A stretch of DNA of 64,000 nucleotides from Sclerotiophoma versabilis. Taxonomy: Eukaryota > Ascomycota > Dothideomycetes > Pleosporales > Didymellaceae. Both the position numbers and the translations under genes were made by a program. The notes beneath the pieces were generated by a model that was not told the origin of the DNA, did no database searches, and worked only from the letters and a program-made list of their open reading frames with translations. The stretch lies in the NCBI GenBank assembly GCA_012274445.1, contig JAAROD010000033.1:558001-622000 (forward strand), given 5' to 3'. Shown piece by piece: positions 34,054 to 44,268 of the stretch; within the stretch, counting starts at the first letter, position 1; each line of letters opens with the position of its first letter.

Positions 34054-37000
34054 CTAAGGTCTTTATATTAATACTCTAAGAATAAGCTATTAGCTTAGAT
34101 AGAGGTAAAGAAAACACAGCTTTTATAACTCTAGGTAGAAGCTCTAATTAGGATAAAACTAAAGAAAAAACAGGATTAAACTAGAAAAGCTGTCTATATA
34201 AACCTAAAGGACTCTATACTTAGAACTCTATTAATTACTATAGACTTTAAACTATAATTACTAGATCTTCTCTCTCTAGGTTACTAAAGATATCCCTATT
34301 AAACTTTAATAAATCTAAGATTAAAGAGAGACTTAATAACTTAGAATAGAGTAAGCTTAAGAAATAAATTAAAGAAGCTAGATAGAAGACTAGATTGTTA
34401 GGGGATACACTATCTTCGGCTAAATATCCCAGCTTAATTTTAGCAGCAGTTATTAATCTATTCTAATTTTAACCTAAATTAGGCAGAGTCTATTCTATAA
34501 TAGATTATAAACATCCCTTATTAATAAGCACTATTCTTAATAGTAGAGAAGCAGTCTACTTAGTAAATAATTAATTACTTCTAATACTAGGGACTTTTAA
34601 ATAGTCTAATCTAAGCGAAACTATTAATATAGGTACTTAATTACTGCCTGTCTTAGGATTAGGAAATTATATTCTTAAAGAAATCCTAAATAGAAAGAAC
34701 AAACTAAAGACTAAAGATCTTATACTTAAGAATATTAAAGTTATTAAAGAATTCTATATAAATATTATATCTAAAGCTTACTTTAAATAAGTAGGTATAT
34801 AGTATCTTAGATTAGATAATACTCTTAGGCATAGAATAATTAAAGATAATGTTATTATAGCTAAGCTATATACTGCTTATAATCTTACCTTTATTAAATA
34901 TAATAAGATTACCTTTTACTCTTTCTCTAGTGTATATACTATGTTAAGATTATCTAAACCTGCAGAAAGATTGAATAGTAAGGACCTATAGTATTAATAA
35001 TTAGGTTACCTAGAATAGTAAGTACTATAATTATTAGTATAAGCTGCTTAGAACGTTTATATTAATAGAATAAAGAGGATTAAGTGCTAAAAGTGTATAA
35101 CTACCTACTCTACCTAAGTTATATTAAGGCAGCCTAGAGAGTAATTACTAAGGCTATTCTATAGAATATTATAGAATCTATTTAATATGCTAATAGAACG
35201 GCTTAATAAAGAATAGACTATAATTATTAAGAAAGACTACTTAGAAAAGCTCTTTAATTATAACCTGTAGTCTAAGACTTTAGATAAGATTATAAGAGTT
35301 ATTTAACTAATTAAGAAATAGGTTAGAAGAAAGTATTAACTAAGTATTATTAAAATCTATTAGGATAATAATATAGCTACTAGACTATAGAGAGGTTAAT
35401 TACACTATAAAGAATAGGCAGATAAGAAGAGAATAAAGATACTTACTTCTCTTTCTTATACGCATAAACTAAATAGATTAGTAGAAAGAGTAGGAAAAGA
35501 GCTAATCACTAAATCTATTAAGATAAGAATAGGCACTAATCTTTTCTCTTAGCTATAGCCTAAGATTATAGATACTGCTGTATATCTGCACAGGATAAGT
35601 CCTATAGTAATCTATAGTTTTAGATTACCTAATAAGGTGCTAGATAACTAGTTTAGACAGTACTTTAGATAGTATAAACCAGCCTAGATTAGGTACTAAA
35701 CAGCTAATCTATAACTAGACTAGAGTAGCATATATGCCTATAGCTGTAGAGTATATCCCCTTAAAAGAGATTAAGCAGCAGAGTAAGATAAACATAGATA
35801 TAAAGTTAATCTATAGGGATATATTAGATATCTAGTTAGCTATTAGGCCTCTAATATCTATAAAATATAGGTCCTATTTATTAATTAAGTAATAATTACT
35901 AGGAATGTTAATTTTAATAAATCTCTGTTCTATAAAAGGAAGAAGGATAAAGAAATGCCTAAAGATTAAGTAACTAAACTTACTAATATCCTTTATAACA
36001 GAGAACTAGCTAATCTAGGCTAGAATATTAATATACCTAACCTTAGAGATTAAACGCAATCTAAGATAGATAGATTAGCTACTAAGTAATAGCTTAGGGG
36101 TAACGTACCTCTATTAAATAATACAGAGACTAGCCTAGTTCTAGATTATAATATATTAAACATAGATACTGCGTAGGGTGCTTATAAGGCTAGTAATTAC
36201 CTAGAAATCTATATAGACTAATCTAAAAATATTAGACTTGCAACTCTAGAATAAACACCTAAACTAACTAATCTAGAGATAGGTGCACTAGGTAGGGGCA
36301 ATTAAAGTTATTGCATAGAGATAGACAGTTAACAGGACGTAAACACACCTATAAGAGCTAGCTTATCTTATTCTAGTAATTAGATAGAATTATATAAGTT
36401 AAGGCAGAAGTGCCTAACTAATTCTAATACTAGCTCTGCTAGCGCTGCTTCTATTACTCTAGACATAGTAAGGGATATACTAATATAAAGGTTAAGTTAA
36501 AGAATTAGAAGTACAGCACCTAAGATAGATTAACTAATAAATATATATATGCTACTCTGCAGAAGAAAGAATTATAATAATTAACTAGAGAGTAGTAGCT
36601 AAGAAAGTGTTAATATATTAATTGCGGATTTATAAGAAAATAATTAGATAGATAACTTTAAACACATATATCTCCTAGGAACTAACTAGTTCTAGGATAA
36701 ACAATCTAGCTATAAAATACTAAACGTAGTAGTTATAGCAGCCACGCTAAACAATAAATCTAATTAATTAGATTATACTTTATACTCTTATTAAGATAAT
36801 CTCCTACTACTACTAAATATATAGAAGCAGCTCCTATAACACTCTCTAAAGACTCTGTTTATAAACTCTTTAACTAAAGAAATTAATTAGATAATTAAAA
36901 AGAGTACCTAGTTAGAAATCCTAGTATCTAAAGTAAAGAATTAACTATTACTATTAAAGTAGGTATAGACTTATAAATTTAATTAAGATAGCTACTTTAT

Positions 37001-38273
37001 TAAGTGTAAGGCTTAGATTATTATAAGAGAAGATTTACAAGAAACAAATTCTCTTTAATCTACCTATACTGCAACCCTAGCAGCTAAATTATTTAGAGTA
37101 GTAATGTTAATTACAGCTTAATTTAATCTAGAAGTAAGATAGTATAACGTTATTAGAGCGTTTCTTAATACCATAATTACAGTAGATAATCTAGTACTCT
37201 GCAAAATACTAAAAGAATTTAAGAAGAGTAGATACTGTATTAGGCTTAATTAAGTACTGTATAGATTAAGAGAATTACTACTTCTTTAGTATAAGGAGTT
37301 CTTAAGGTTACTTTAATTAATTAGACTGTAATTAAGTAAAGAAGAGCCCTGCCTGTTCTATAATAAGAGTAAGAAGATTATTATACTCTTCTATATAGAT
37401 AATATTCTCTTAATCTATTCTAAAACCTATAAGATAGATGCTAAGCTCTTATAGAACAAGATTATAGAAAAATACAAGATCTAAGACTAGAGACTAGTTA
37501 AATAGTTTCTAGAAATTAGAGTAATCTATAATAGAGAGCTTAGGACTATTACTCTTATATATAATATATACATTAATAAGATTACTAAGAAGTTTAAATT
37601 AGTAAACAGTATATTTCTACTAATACTACTCCTCTTAGAAGAACTAATTAAAAATACTAGAGAAGTAACTAAAAAGAAAATTAAAACGTATTAAGAAAAG
37701 GTTAAATCTGTATTGTATATAGTAATTATACTGCAACCTAATATTATATTTATAGTATCTAAGCTATTATATTTTCTAACTAATTCTAGTAATAAATATT
37801 AAAAAGCTATAGATAGAGTAATTATATACCTGTATAGAATAAGATTAGAAGAAATCTAATATAGTAATTATAATAGAGCTAAGCTAATAATCTGCAGAGA
37901 TGCATCTTTTATAAATAAATTAGAAACTTAATAATTATTCTATAGATACCTAGTTATACTCTTTAGAGGTCTAATTCTATAGAAAGCTACTAGATAAAGT
38001 ATAGTAACTACCTCTATAACTAAGGCAGAGCTTCTTGCTCTTAAGTATGTTACTAAGTAAATAATTTTGCTTAGGCAGTTCTTTAACAAGCTTAATCTTA
38101 AGATAAGCAACTTATAGAATATATAGTGTAACAACCTTTAAGTAATTAGACTAGTAGTAGAGGCTAATTAATAGATTACTACTTATCTTAGGCATATAGA
38201 TATATAAAACATATAGCTTAGGCAAGAATATACTAAGAGATTAATCTAGATTAGTTATCTAGAAACTAACAAC

Positions 38274-38774
38274 TGTTACGATCTCGGAGGATGGCACGCG
38301 GGGATGGTGACTTATTACCAATGGCGGGCCCTGGATCGGCGGGCGCCAGGCCCCAGGTCACGTGATGTCTCACGAACTCCACACAGAACCTGGAGTCAGG
38401 AGTGTGAGACACGACAACACAACGTCACGTGATGTCCCACGAATCCCACATTGTTCCATGAATACCACAAGGCCCCCTATGGGACTTGGTGGAAGACCAT
38501 GCTACACTATGGGACATCTTAAGTATATAGTCAGTAGGAACACAACCCTTATGGTTCGTGTTCAACTTAGTCAATCAAGTTTGTCTTTGGAATCTCAACC
38601 CCCAACTCTCGAGCTAGATAGTCTACTCTATACTACTCATTGTTACCCTCCATTGTCACGGTGTCTCACTAGACAATAACCCCAACCCTTACGGATCATC
38701 CTGTACCAGCGCTCATCCCTGAGAACCAATACGAATAGTGCTTACGAGCTTTGCTTGAAAGTACAACTTCAACA
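38274..38774 (+). repeat. G1 5' LTR, type 2
   Basis: It starts TGTTACGATC and ends CTTCAACA. The upstream part (U3) is unrelated to type 1 apart from the first 10 bp and CACGTG boxes. From AAGTATATAG (38521) onward it is nearly identical to type 1. Confidence 0.93.
38524..38530 (+). promoter_or_regulatory. TATA box of the Gypsy LTR promoter (TATATAG)
   Basis: TATATAG lies at the start of the LTR block shared by both LTR types. Thirty-four bases downstream is GTGTTCAA (38558-38565), the complement of the primer site next to the LTR. This places the probable transcript 5' end at or just before 38558. Confidence 0.6.
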
Positions 38775-38776
38775 CT

Positions 38777-38784
38777 TTGAACAC
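38777..38784 (+). other. G1 putative self-priming primer-binding site (TTGAACAC)
   Basis: It starts 2 nt after the LTR and is complementary to GTGTTCAA at 38558-38565 in the R region. There is no TGG-type start for a tRNA 3'-CCA end. Tf1/sushi-type chromoviruses prime with the 5' end of their own RNA, and this geometry fits that. It is inferred. Confidence 0.6.
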
Positions 38785-38791
38785 CCCAAAG

Positions 38792-40933
38792 ATGAGTACT
38801 ACTTCAGGATCCCGTGCTACCCATAGCAACTCCAACGCGTCACGCAACCGCGTCGACGACGACCTCGATATGGACGAAGGATCGAACGAGGGCACGACGA
38901 CCTCTACGTCCACGAGTGTATACCCAGTAGCTAAGCCCGAGACCTTCGATGGTACTCGTGAGAAACTGGAAGACTGGCTTATCAAGTTCGACCTCTTCTT
39001 CATGTTTCAGGGAGAACGCATCCCTGAGGAGAAACGTGTGACGCTTGTCTCCACGTTCATGAAGGACCGCGCGTTCACGTGGATCAAACCCTTTATCCAG
39101 CGTTACCATGGAGAAGGAACGTCCACCGACATCGACGCATGGATCGAAGACTTCGACCTGTTCAAGGAACAGATACGCCGAGTATTTGGAGTACACAACG
39201 AACCAACCATCGCACGTCGCGACATCCAACGCATTAAGCAAACCACGTCAGCCGCCGACTATGCTGCCAAATTTCAGCAGCTAGCAACGTACACCGGCTG
39301 GGACGACACCGCGTTGACAACGATGTTCCGACAAGGATTGAAACCACGAGTCAAAGAGGAATTGATGCGGACCGCTGCGTCTACCGATGACTTCGACTCC
39401 CTGGTCAATACGGCAATTGATATCGATGTCAAGCTGTACGAACTACAACAGGAATTGCGAGAGGACCCACGTACACGAGCAGCAGCTCATACTACTCGCC
39501 CGCCTCCACGCAACCCATGGCGAAACAACCTCAACCGAGGAAACCGAGGAAGCAACCGCTACCAGCCAAACACTGGACGCCGTGTACACAATAGCACCAG
39601 CAGCGGTTACTACGGACCAGAGGCCATGGACCTGTCCAACATCAACAAAGGACCAGAACCCCGATGGAACCAGAAAAGCAAGGGTAGTGACAGGAAGGAC
39701 AAGTCAGGAGTGACTTGTTATGGATGTGGCAAGCAAGGCCACTATGCCAAGGACTGTCGATCCAAGAACAAGGTGGTTCGACAACTCAACGTACTCACCC
39801 GCGAGGATGCGGATGCCGGTGATGAATGGGAAGTTCTCACCGATGACATGGGACGTCTTATGGAGGACCCCGAACCCGGATCCGATGACGATTACATCGA
39901 ACCATCCGATGAGGACATACGGAATGCCCGAAGCCGAGCACCTACACCATACCAAGAGTTGGACGAACAGCAGAAGCATCTGCAGGACCTAGCGAGACGA
40001 CCATCAACACAGATGGGACAAGCATACGAACGAGGACTGAAAGTGTGCAAGCACAAGCAGCCCACTATGTCTCAGCGACTACGCGACACTGCCAGACAAG
40101 AAGCGGATGGAGGCACTATCTACGCCTCCGACACTGAAGAAAGTTGGTACGACACAGACATGCGTGAATTCAACGAACGTACAGAAGCAGAACTAGCACG
40201 TCAAGAAATCCGAGACAACAACGCTACCTTTCAGGAAAACTGTGATCGGATTACCAAGAGCATCGACAAGAAACTACAGCAAATGGCACTTCAAACTCGC
40301 GCAGGACAACGACAGGTCAACAACCTAAGTAAATCCCAACAGGATTGGTGGAAACATGATTTCGATAAACTCAGTGCTGGCAACTACGCCACACGACAGG
40401 AGCTCGAGCGACAAGTAAAAAACGACCGAAGCAGGAACGAGCCTGACTTCGACAGGAAGCCAGCGTTGCTTCTAAACCCACGACCAGAGTACGCCTTGGA
40501 CCACCGGAATCCAAATCATGGAAAGCTATCATGGACAGCATGCGTACACAACGCCTGTCGCATACACGAATCAGAAAAACTAGGAAAGGGATGGTTCCCG
40601 ACTCCCAGTACCACATGCAGGAAACAATGGTACGATTGCAAGAACGACATGTGCGAAATGCACCTCTGGGACAAGCGTTCCGAGCTGCACTTCCCAGGCA
40701 CAGACGACCATCAGGAAATCGTATGCATGCAATTGGTTATCAACGGCTCCTGCTACAATCTACATTGGCAGCGTTGCCTCAACCCGAACTGCAAGCTGCA
40801 CGAAGGCAGCAAGATCATCCATGGATTCGGTGATGAGGAGACTTTTTTAGGCAAGCGCCAAAAGAGTGCTCCGTCGAGCGATCCCTTAACGCTATTGGGG
40901 ACGGCTCACTCATCAGACTACCCATCAAGTTAA
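38792..40933 (+). CDS. gag: G1 Gag (713 aa)
   Basis: Structural protein that would form the retrotransposon particle and bind its RNA. I chose the ATG at 38792 (MSTTSGSRAT), 17 nt after the LTR, because all copies share it; G0 has ATA there. The N-terminal part (about 50-230) has the retrotransposon-Gag look (PETFDGTREKLEDWLIKFD; FRQGLKPRVKEEL). A CCHC zinc knuckle C309-x2-C312-x4-H317-x4-C322 follows an Arg/Asn-rich linker. After an acidic region comes an unusual C-terminal part with three C-x4-C-x2-H modules (C584/C589/H592, C616/C621/H624, C662/C667/H670), each preceded by an aromatic residue. The slippery T TTT TTA at codons 684-686 lets ribosomes shift into pol; otherwise Gag ends 28 residues later. 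Confidence 0.9.
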   Translation: MSTTSGSRATHSNSNASRNRVDDDLDMDEGSNEGTTTSTSTSVYPVAKPETFDGTREKLEDWLIKFDLFFMFQGERIPEEKRVTLVSTFMKDRAFTWIKPFIQRYHGEGTSTDIDAWIEDFDLFKEQIRRVFGVHNEPTIARRDIQRIKQTTSAADYAAKFQQLATYTGWDDTALTTMFRQGLKPRVKEELMRTAASTDDFDSLVNTAIDIDVKLYELQQELREDPRTRAAAHTTRPPPRNPWRNNLNRGNRGSNRYQPNTGRRVHNSTSSGYYGPEAMDLSNINKGPEPRWNQKSKGSDRKDKSGVTCYGCGKQGHYAKDCRSKNKVVRQLNVLTREDADAGDEWEVLTDDMGRLMEDPEPGSDDDYIEPSDEDIRNARSRAPTPYQELDEQQKHLQDLARRPSTQMGQAYERGLKVCKHKQPTMSQRLRDTARQEADGGTIYASDTEESWYDTDMREFNERTEAELARQEIRDNNATFQENCDRITKSIDKKLQQMALQTRAGQRQVNNLSKSQQDWWKHDFDKLSAGNYATRQELERQVKNDRSRNEPDFDRKPALLLNPRPEYALDHRNPNHGKLSWTACVHNACRIHESEKLGKGWFPTPSTTCRKQWYDCKNDMCEMHLWDKRSELHFPGTDDHQEIVCMQLVINGSCYNLHWQRCLNPNCKLHEGSKIIHGFGDEETFLGKRQKSAPSSDPLTLLGTAHSSDYPSS
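40843..40849 (+). promoter_or_regulatory. -1 ribosomal frameshift heptamer T TTT TTA (gag to pol)
   Basis: In gag frame the codons are ACT TTT TTA. A -1 slip leads into the pol frame, which is open from 40837 and enters protease (LIRLPIKLNG...LDSGAQ). Downstream, GAGTG..CCGTC (40864-40875) can pair with GACGG..CTCAC near 40900-40911, a possible stimulatory stem. The heptamer is kept in G2, G3 and even RIPped G0. Confidence 0.8.
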
Positions 40934-43900
40934 ATGGAGTAGTATTATCGGCACTCTTGGACTCAGGAGCACAAGCGAATTACATATCCCAAACAGCGAT
41001 GTACCGAGCAGGCCTCGTACCACGCACAAAGGAACATGCCTATTCGCTCCGAGTAGCCAATGGAGAATCAATGCCGGAAGAGCCGTATATCATGTACGAG
41101 GTGATAGCGGCCCCCCTAGAGATACAGGGGCACCACGAGGAACTAACCCTAGACGTCTTCGCAAAGGCCACGCACGACGTCATACTAGGACTTCCCTGGT
41201 TACGAAAGCACAATCCAGAGATAGACTGGACATGGGAAAGACTTTCGTTGAGACGATGCAAATGCGGCACCAATGCATCGAAACCCACGCAGCGCACGCC
41301 GCGACTGGTGGATGAGAAGGAGATCAACAACGTCTCTTCGACACATAAGACGCGCCAAGATAGAGCGGTCGACCGTGTGGACAAAGGAAGCCCCTCCACG
41401 ACGGTTAAGGAGAACAAGAGTGCACCTCCTGGCATACCAGATGTGTATAGACAGTACGCCTGGATGTTTAAAGAAGAGTTATCCGCAAAAGCGCTACCCA
41501 AGCATCAACCTTGGGATTGTGAGATTAAACTCGAGGAAGGGAAAGAACCACCCTTCGGGCCTATATACCAGTTATCCGAGAAAGAGCTCGAGATATTACG
41601 CGAGTACATCAAGGAGAACCTCGCGAAAGGATTCATTAGGAAATCCGAATCCCCGGCGGGATTTCCCATTCTATTCGTACCAAAGAAAGACGGCAAGCTG
41701 AGGCTTTGCGTCGACTACCGAAAGCTGAACGATATCACCATCAAGAATCGTTACCCGCTACCCAACATATCCGAGTTACAGGACCGGTTATCAGGAGCGA
41801 AGTTCTTCACCGCACTCGACTTACGCGGAGCGTACAACCTCATACGCATGAAGAAGGGCGAAGAATGGAAGACGGCGTTTAGAACCCGTTATGGTCACTA
41901 CGAGTATACGGTCATGCCATTTGGGCTAACCAATGCACCAGCAGTATGCCAGGCACTAATCAACAATGTGCTACGAGCACACCTGGACATTACAGTGGTG
42001 GCATACCTCGATGACATCCTAGTGTACAGCAAAACACTAGAAGAACACAAGGTCCACGTGCGACAAGTGTTAGAATGCTTAGCAACAGCAGACCTCAGGC
42101 TGAAGCCAGAGAAGTGCGAATGGCACAAGGAAGAAGTAGAGTTCCTTGGCTATGTCGTAGGAAGATATGGAGTTAAGATGAGCGAAAAGAAAATCCAGGT
42201 TGTGAAGGATTGGCCGACACCCACTACAGTCAAGGGAATTCAAGAATTCCTTGGGTTCGTCAACTTCAACCGACGTTTCATCAAGGACTACTCCATGAAG
42301 GCCTTACCGCTCACGAGACTTACGCGGAAGGACACACCCTTCAAATGGGAACAAGCGCAAGAAGACGCTTTCCAATCGCTCAAGCAAGCATGCATAGAGC
42401 CTCCCACACTGATTGCATTCAGGAGCGGCGAACCCGCACGCCTTGAAACAGATGCCTCGGATTTGGCATTAGGAGCATGCATTACTCAAGAACGAGGCGG
42501 TCAATGGCACCCGATCGCCTACCACTCAAGGAAGTTCACGGCACCGGAAGAACGTTACGATGTACACGACAAAGAGCTTATGGCCATCGTCGATGCACTA
42601 CAACATTGGAGAGTATACGCAGAAAGCTGCTCAGAACTCACCATCTACACAGATCACAAGAACTTGGTACATTTCACCACTACTAAGGTTCTGAACCGAC
42701 GGCAAGTACGCTGGTCAGAAATGCTTGGTCAGTACAAGTTCAAGATCCTGTACACACCGGGGAAGGAAAACGGTAGAGCAGACGCGCTCAGCCGACGCCA
42801 CGACCTCGCAGGCGAAAAGACAATCAACAAATTCGCCATCCTCGGAGTTAACAAAGATGGGTCTTTAGGACCAACACAGCAGCTCAATCTAGTGATGCAA
42901 GTTCAGCAGGAACAACGCATCCCGGAGCAAGTACCAGAGGAGCTTCAAGAGGAAGTCATCTCAAGACATCATGACGATGCGCTACACGGACACCCTGGTA
43001 TTGCCCGCACCATGGAACTCATCAAGCGACATTATGAGTTTCCCAACATGAAGGACAAGGTCACCAAGTTCATCAGGAACTGCGTGCAGTGCCAACAGAA
43101 CAAGCACAGCACACACGCCAAGTACGGAGAGGCACAAGCAATGGAGCCACCCACGGCACCATGGACGAACATCACGATGGATTTCGTTACGCAGCTACCA
43201 CCCTCCAAGGACCCTGTCACAGGATATACCTACGACTCAATCTTCGTCGTAGTGGATCGATTCACCAAATACGCTGAAATGATACCATTCAGACACAGCT
43301 ACACTGCGCGGCAGCTAGCTACGGTATTCATCGATCGGATCATTCGCCACCACGGAATGCCCGAGTCAATTGTCAGCGACAGAGATAAGCTTTTCACGTC
43401 AAACTATTGGACCACGATGCTTGCCGCATTAGGTACCAAGAAAAAGCTATCTACAGCCTATCATCCGCAGACGGACGGACAGACAGAAAGAACGAATCAG
43501 ACGATGGAAACGTACCTTCGGATCTACAGCAACCAGGAACAAGACAACTGGGTCTCGCTGTTACCCATGGCACAAATCGCATACAACAACAAGTTATCGG
43601 AAGCAACAGGCACAACGCCGTTCTTCGCGAATCACGGGAGACACCCAAATCTCTTTACTCGATCTCTCAATTGCCCTATTCAGACGGAATCAGCAATAGC
43701 TTCAGCAGTCAGACTAAAGGAAGTACACCAGAAATCACTCGAAAACATCGCACGGGCTCAGGAACGAGCCATTTCATATGTCAATCAGAAACGAAAAACG
43801 GCACCTCAGCTAAAGGAGGGGGATAAAGTCTATCTCCTCACAAAAAATCTCAGAACACGAAGAGCAACGAAAAAACTGGACAAGGTCAAGGTCGGACCAT

Positions 43901-44268
43901 TTTTCATTTCTAAGCAAATCAGCCCAGTCAACTACCGACTTGAGCTACCCAAGGATGCAAAGATCCACCCAGTGTTCCATGTCTCGCTGTTGGAACCTGC
44001 CGACCCAAGAACGCCAATCCAGAAAGACTTCCACTACCAAGCCGACGGCAACGATGAGTGGGAAGTCGAAAAAATAACAACACATCGAAGAACCAAGAAA
44101 GGTATTCGATACCTAGTCAAATGGTTAGGGTACCCGGAGTCAGAAAGTACATGGGAACCCCCAGCGCACCTTAAGAACTGCCAACAGTTGTTGCGGCAGT
44201 ATCGGCGGAATCAGGATCCAGAGGCGGAGGATACGATCCCCAGTCGAGACCAAGGGTCCCGGGCATGA
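40846..44268 (+). CDS. pol: G1 Pol: protease, RT, RNase H, integrase, chromodomain
   Basis: Expressed as Gag-Pol by -1 frameshifting; no ATG lies at the frame start, and about 1140 residues follow the slip. Residues below count from the Leu codon at 40957 (LDSGAQANYI). Aspartic protease D2-S3-G4. Reverse transcriptase about 205-400 with LRLCVDYRKLN, LDLRGAYN and the catalytic Y350-L-D-D353. RNase H about 490-620 with ETDAS (D499), YTDHKNL and ADALSRR. Integrase has an H-H-C-C zinc domain (H671 region, C709-x2-C712) and a D742-D808-x35-E844 triad. A chromodomain lies at about 1035-1085 (WEVEKI...YLVKWLGYPES..TWEP). This domain order defines Ty3/Gypsy chromoviruses; the chromodomain would steer integration to marked chromatin. 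The last 98 nt overlap the antisense ORF. No stop or frame damage is visible. Confidence 0.93.
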   Translation, partial: FRQAPKECSVERSLNAIGDGSLIRLPIKLNGVVLSALLDSGAQANYISQTAMYRAGLVPRTKEHAYSLRVANGESMPEEPYIMYEVIAAPLEIQGHHEELTLDVFAKATHDVILGLPWLRKHNPEIDWTWERLSLRRCKCGTNASKPTQRTPRLVDEKEINNVSSTHKTRQDRAVDRVDKGSPSTTVKENKSAPPGIPDVYRQYAWMFKEELSAKALPKHQPWDCEIKLEEGKEPPFGPIYQLSEKELEILREYIKENLAKGFIRKSESPAGFPILFVPKKDGKLRLCVDYRKLNDITIKNRYPLPNISELQDRLSGAKFFTALDLRGAYNLIRMKKGEEWKTAFRTRYGHYEYTVMPFGLTNAPAVCQALINNVLRAHLDITVVAYLDDILVYSKTLEEHKVHVRQVLECLATADLRLKPEKCEWHKEEVEFLGYVVGRYGVKMSEKKIQVVKDWPTPTTVKGIQEFLGFVNFNRRFIKDYSMKALPLTRLTRKDTPFKWEQAQEDAFQSLKQACIEPPTLIAFRSGEPARLETDASDLALGACITQERGGQWHPIAYHSRKFTAPEERYDVHDKELMAIVDALQHWRVYAESCSELTIYTDHKNLVHFTTTKVLNRRQVRWSEMLGQYKFKILYTPGKENGRADALSRRHDLAGEKTINKFAILGVNKDGSLGPTQQLNLVMQVQQEQRIPEQVPEELQEEVISRHHDDALHGHPGIARTMELIKRHYEFPNMKDKVTKFIRNCVQCQQNKHSTHAKYGEAQAMEPPTAPWTNITMDFVTQLPPSKDPVTGYTYDSIFVVVDRFTKYAEMIPFRHSYTARQLATVFIDRIIRHHGMPESIVSDRDKLFTSNYWTTMLAALGTKKKLSTAYHPQTDGQTERTNQTMETYLRIYSNQEQDNWVSLLPMAQIAYNNKLSEATGTTPFFANHGRHPNLFTRSLNCPIQTESAIASAVRLKEVHQKSLENIARAQERAISYVNQKRKTAPQLKEGDKVYLLTKNLRTRRATKKLDKVKVGPFFISKQISPVNYRLELPKDAKIHPVFHVSLLEPADPRTPIQKDFHYQADGNDEWEVEKITTHRRTKKGIRYLVKWLGYPESESTWEPPAHLKNCQQLLRQYRRNQDPEAEDTIPSRDQGSRA

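Larger units (their letters stand above)
32422..38273 (+). mobile_element. Copia-D, proximal part (RIPped), inserted in G0
   Basis: The 5' LTR 32422-32648 is preceded by the target duplication GTAAT (32417-32421). The element contains a primer-binding site, gag, protease, integrase, RT and most of RNase H. It is interrupted by a solo Gypsy LTR (33555-34053) and by G1 at ACAAC (38269-38273). Its remaining parts are 59130-58036 and 51032-50087, read on the minus strand. Confidence 0.88.
32860..38273 (+). pseudogene. Copia-D gag-pol remnant
   Basis: A gag-like region lies at about 32870-33550. The protease block NSREAVYLVNN is near 34540-34572 (family DSGA..HLVN). The RT entry is near 36958-37035 (TYKFN...KCKA). 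The RT catalytic box Y-I-D-N is at about 37393-37404, and the RNase H block TKAELLALKYVTK is near 38018-38058. The last codons before G1 spell ...YLETN, and the frame continues on the minus strand from 59130 (NMLANRLTKLL), the usual Copia RNase H tail. It is a more distant Copia subfamily than A-C. Confidence 0.82.

Noticed and set aside
38362..38679. 105-codon ORF in the type-2 LTRs (also 44847-45164 and 59226-59543)
   Set aside because: It spans U3, the TATA box and R; conservation is that of the LTR, with no protein features.
43407..43826. Long shadow ORFs inside pol and gag on both strands
   Set aside because: They overlap the clear pol and gag frames and appear in each copy for that reason only.
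40957..44268. Independent Pol start at the TTG codon 40957
   Set aside because: The frame is open further upstream to 40837, the protease begins before this codon (LIRLPIKLNG), and a slippery heptamer links gag to this frame.
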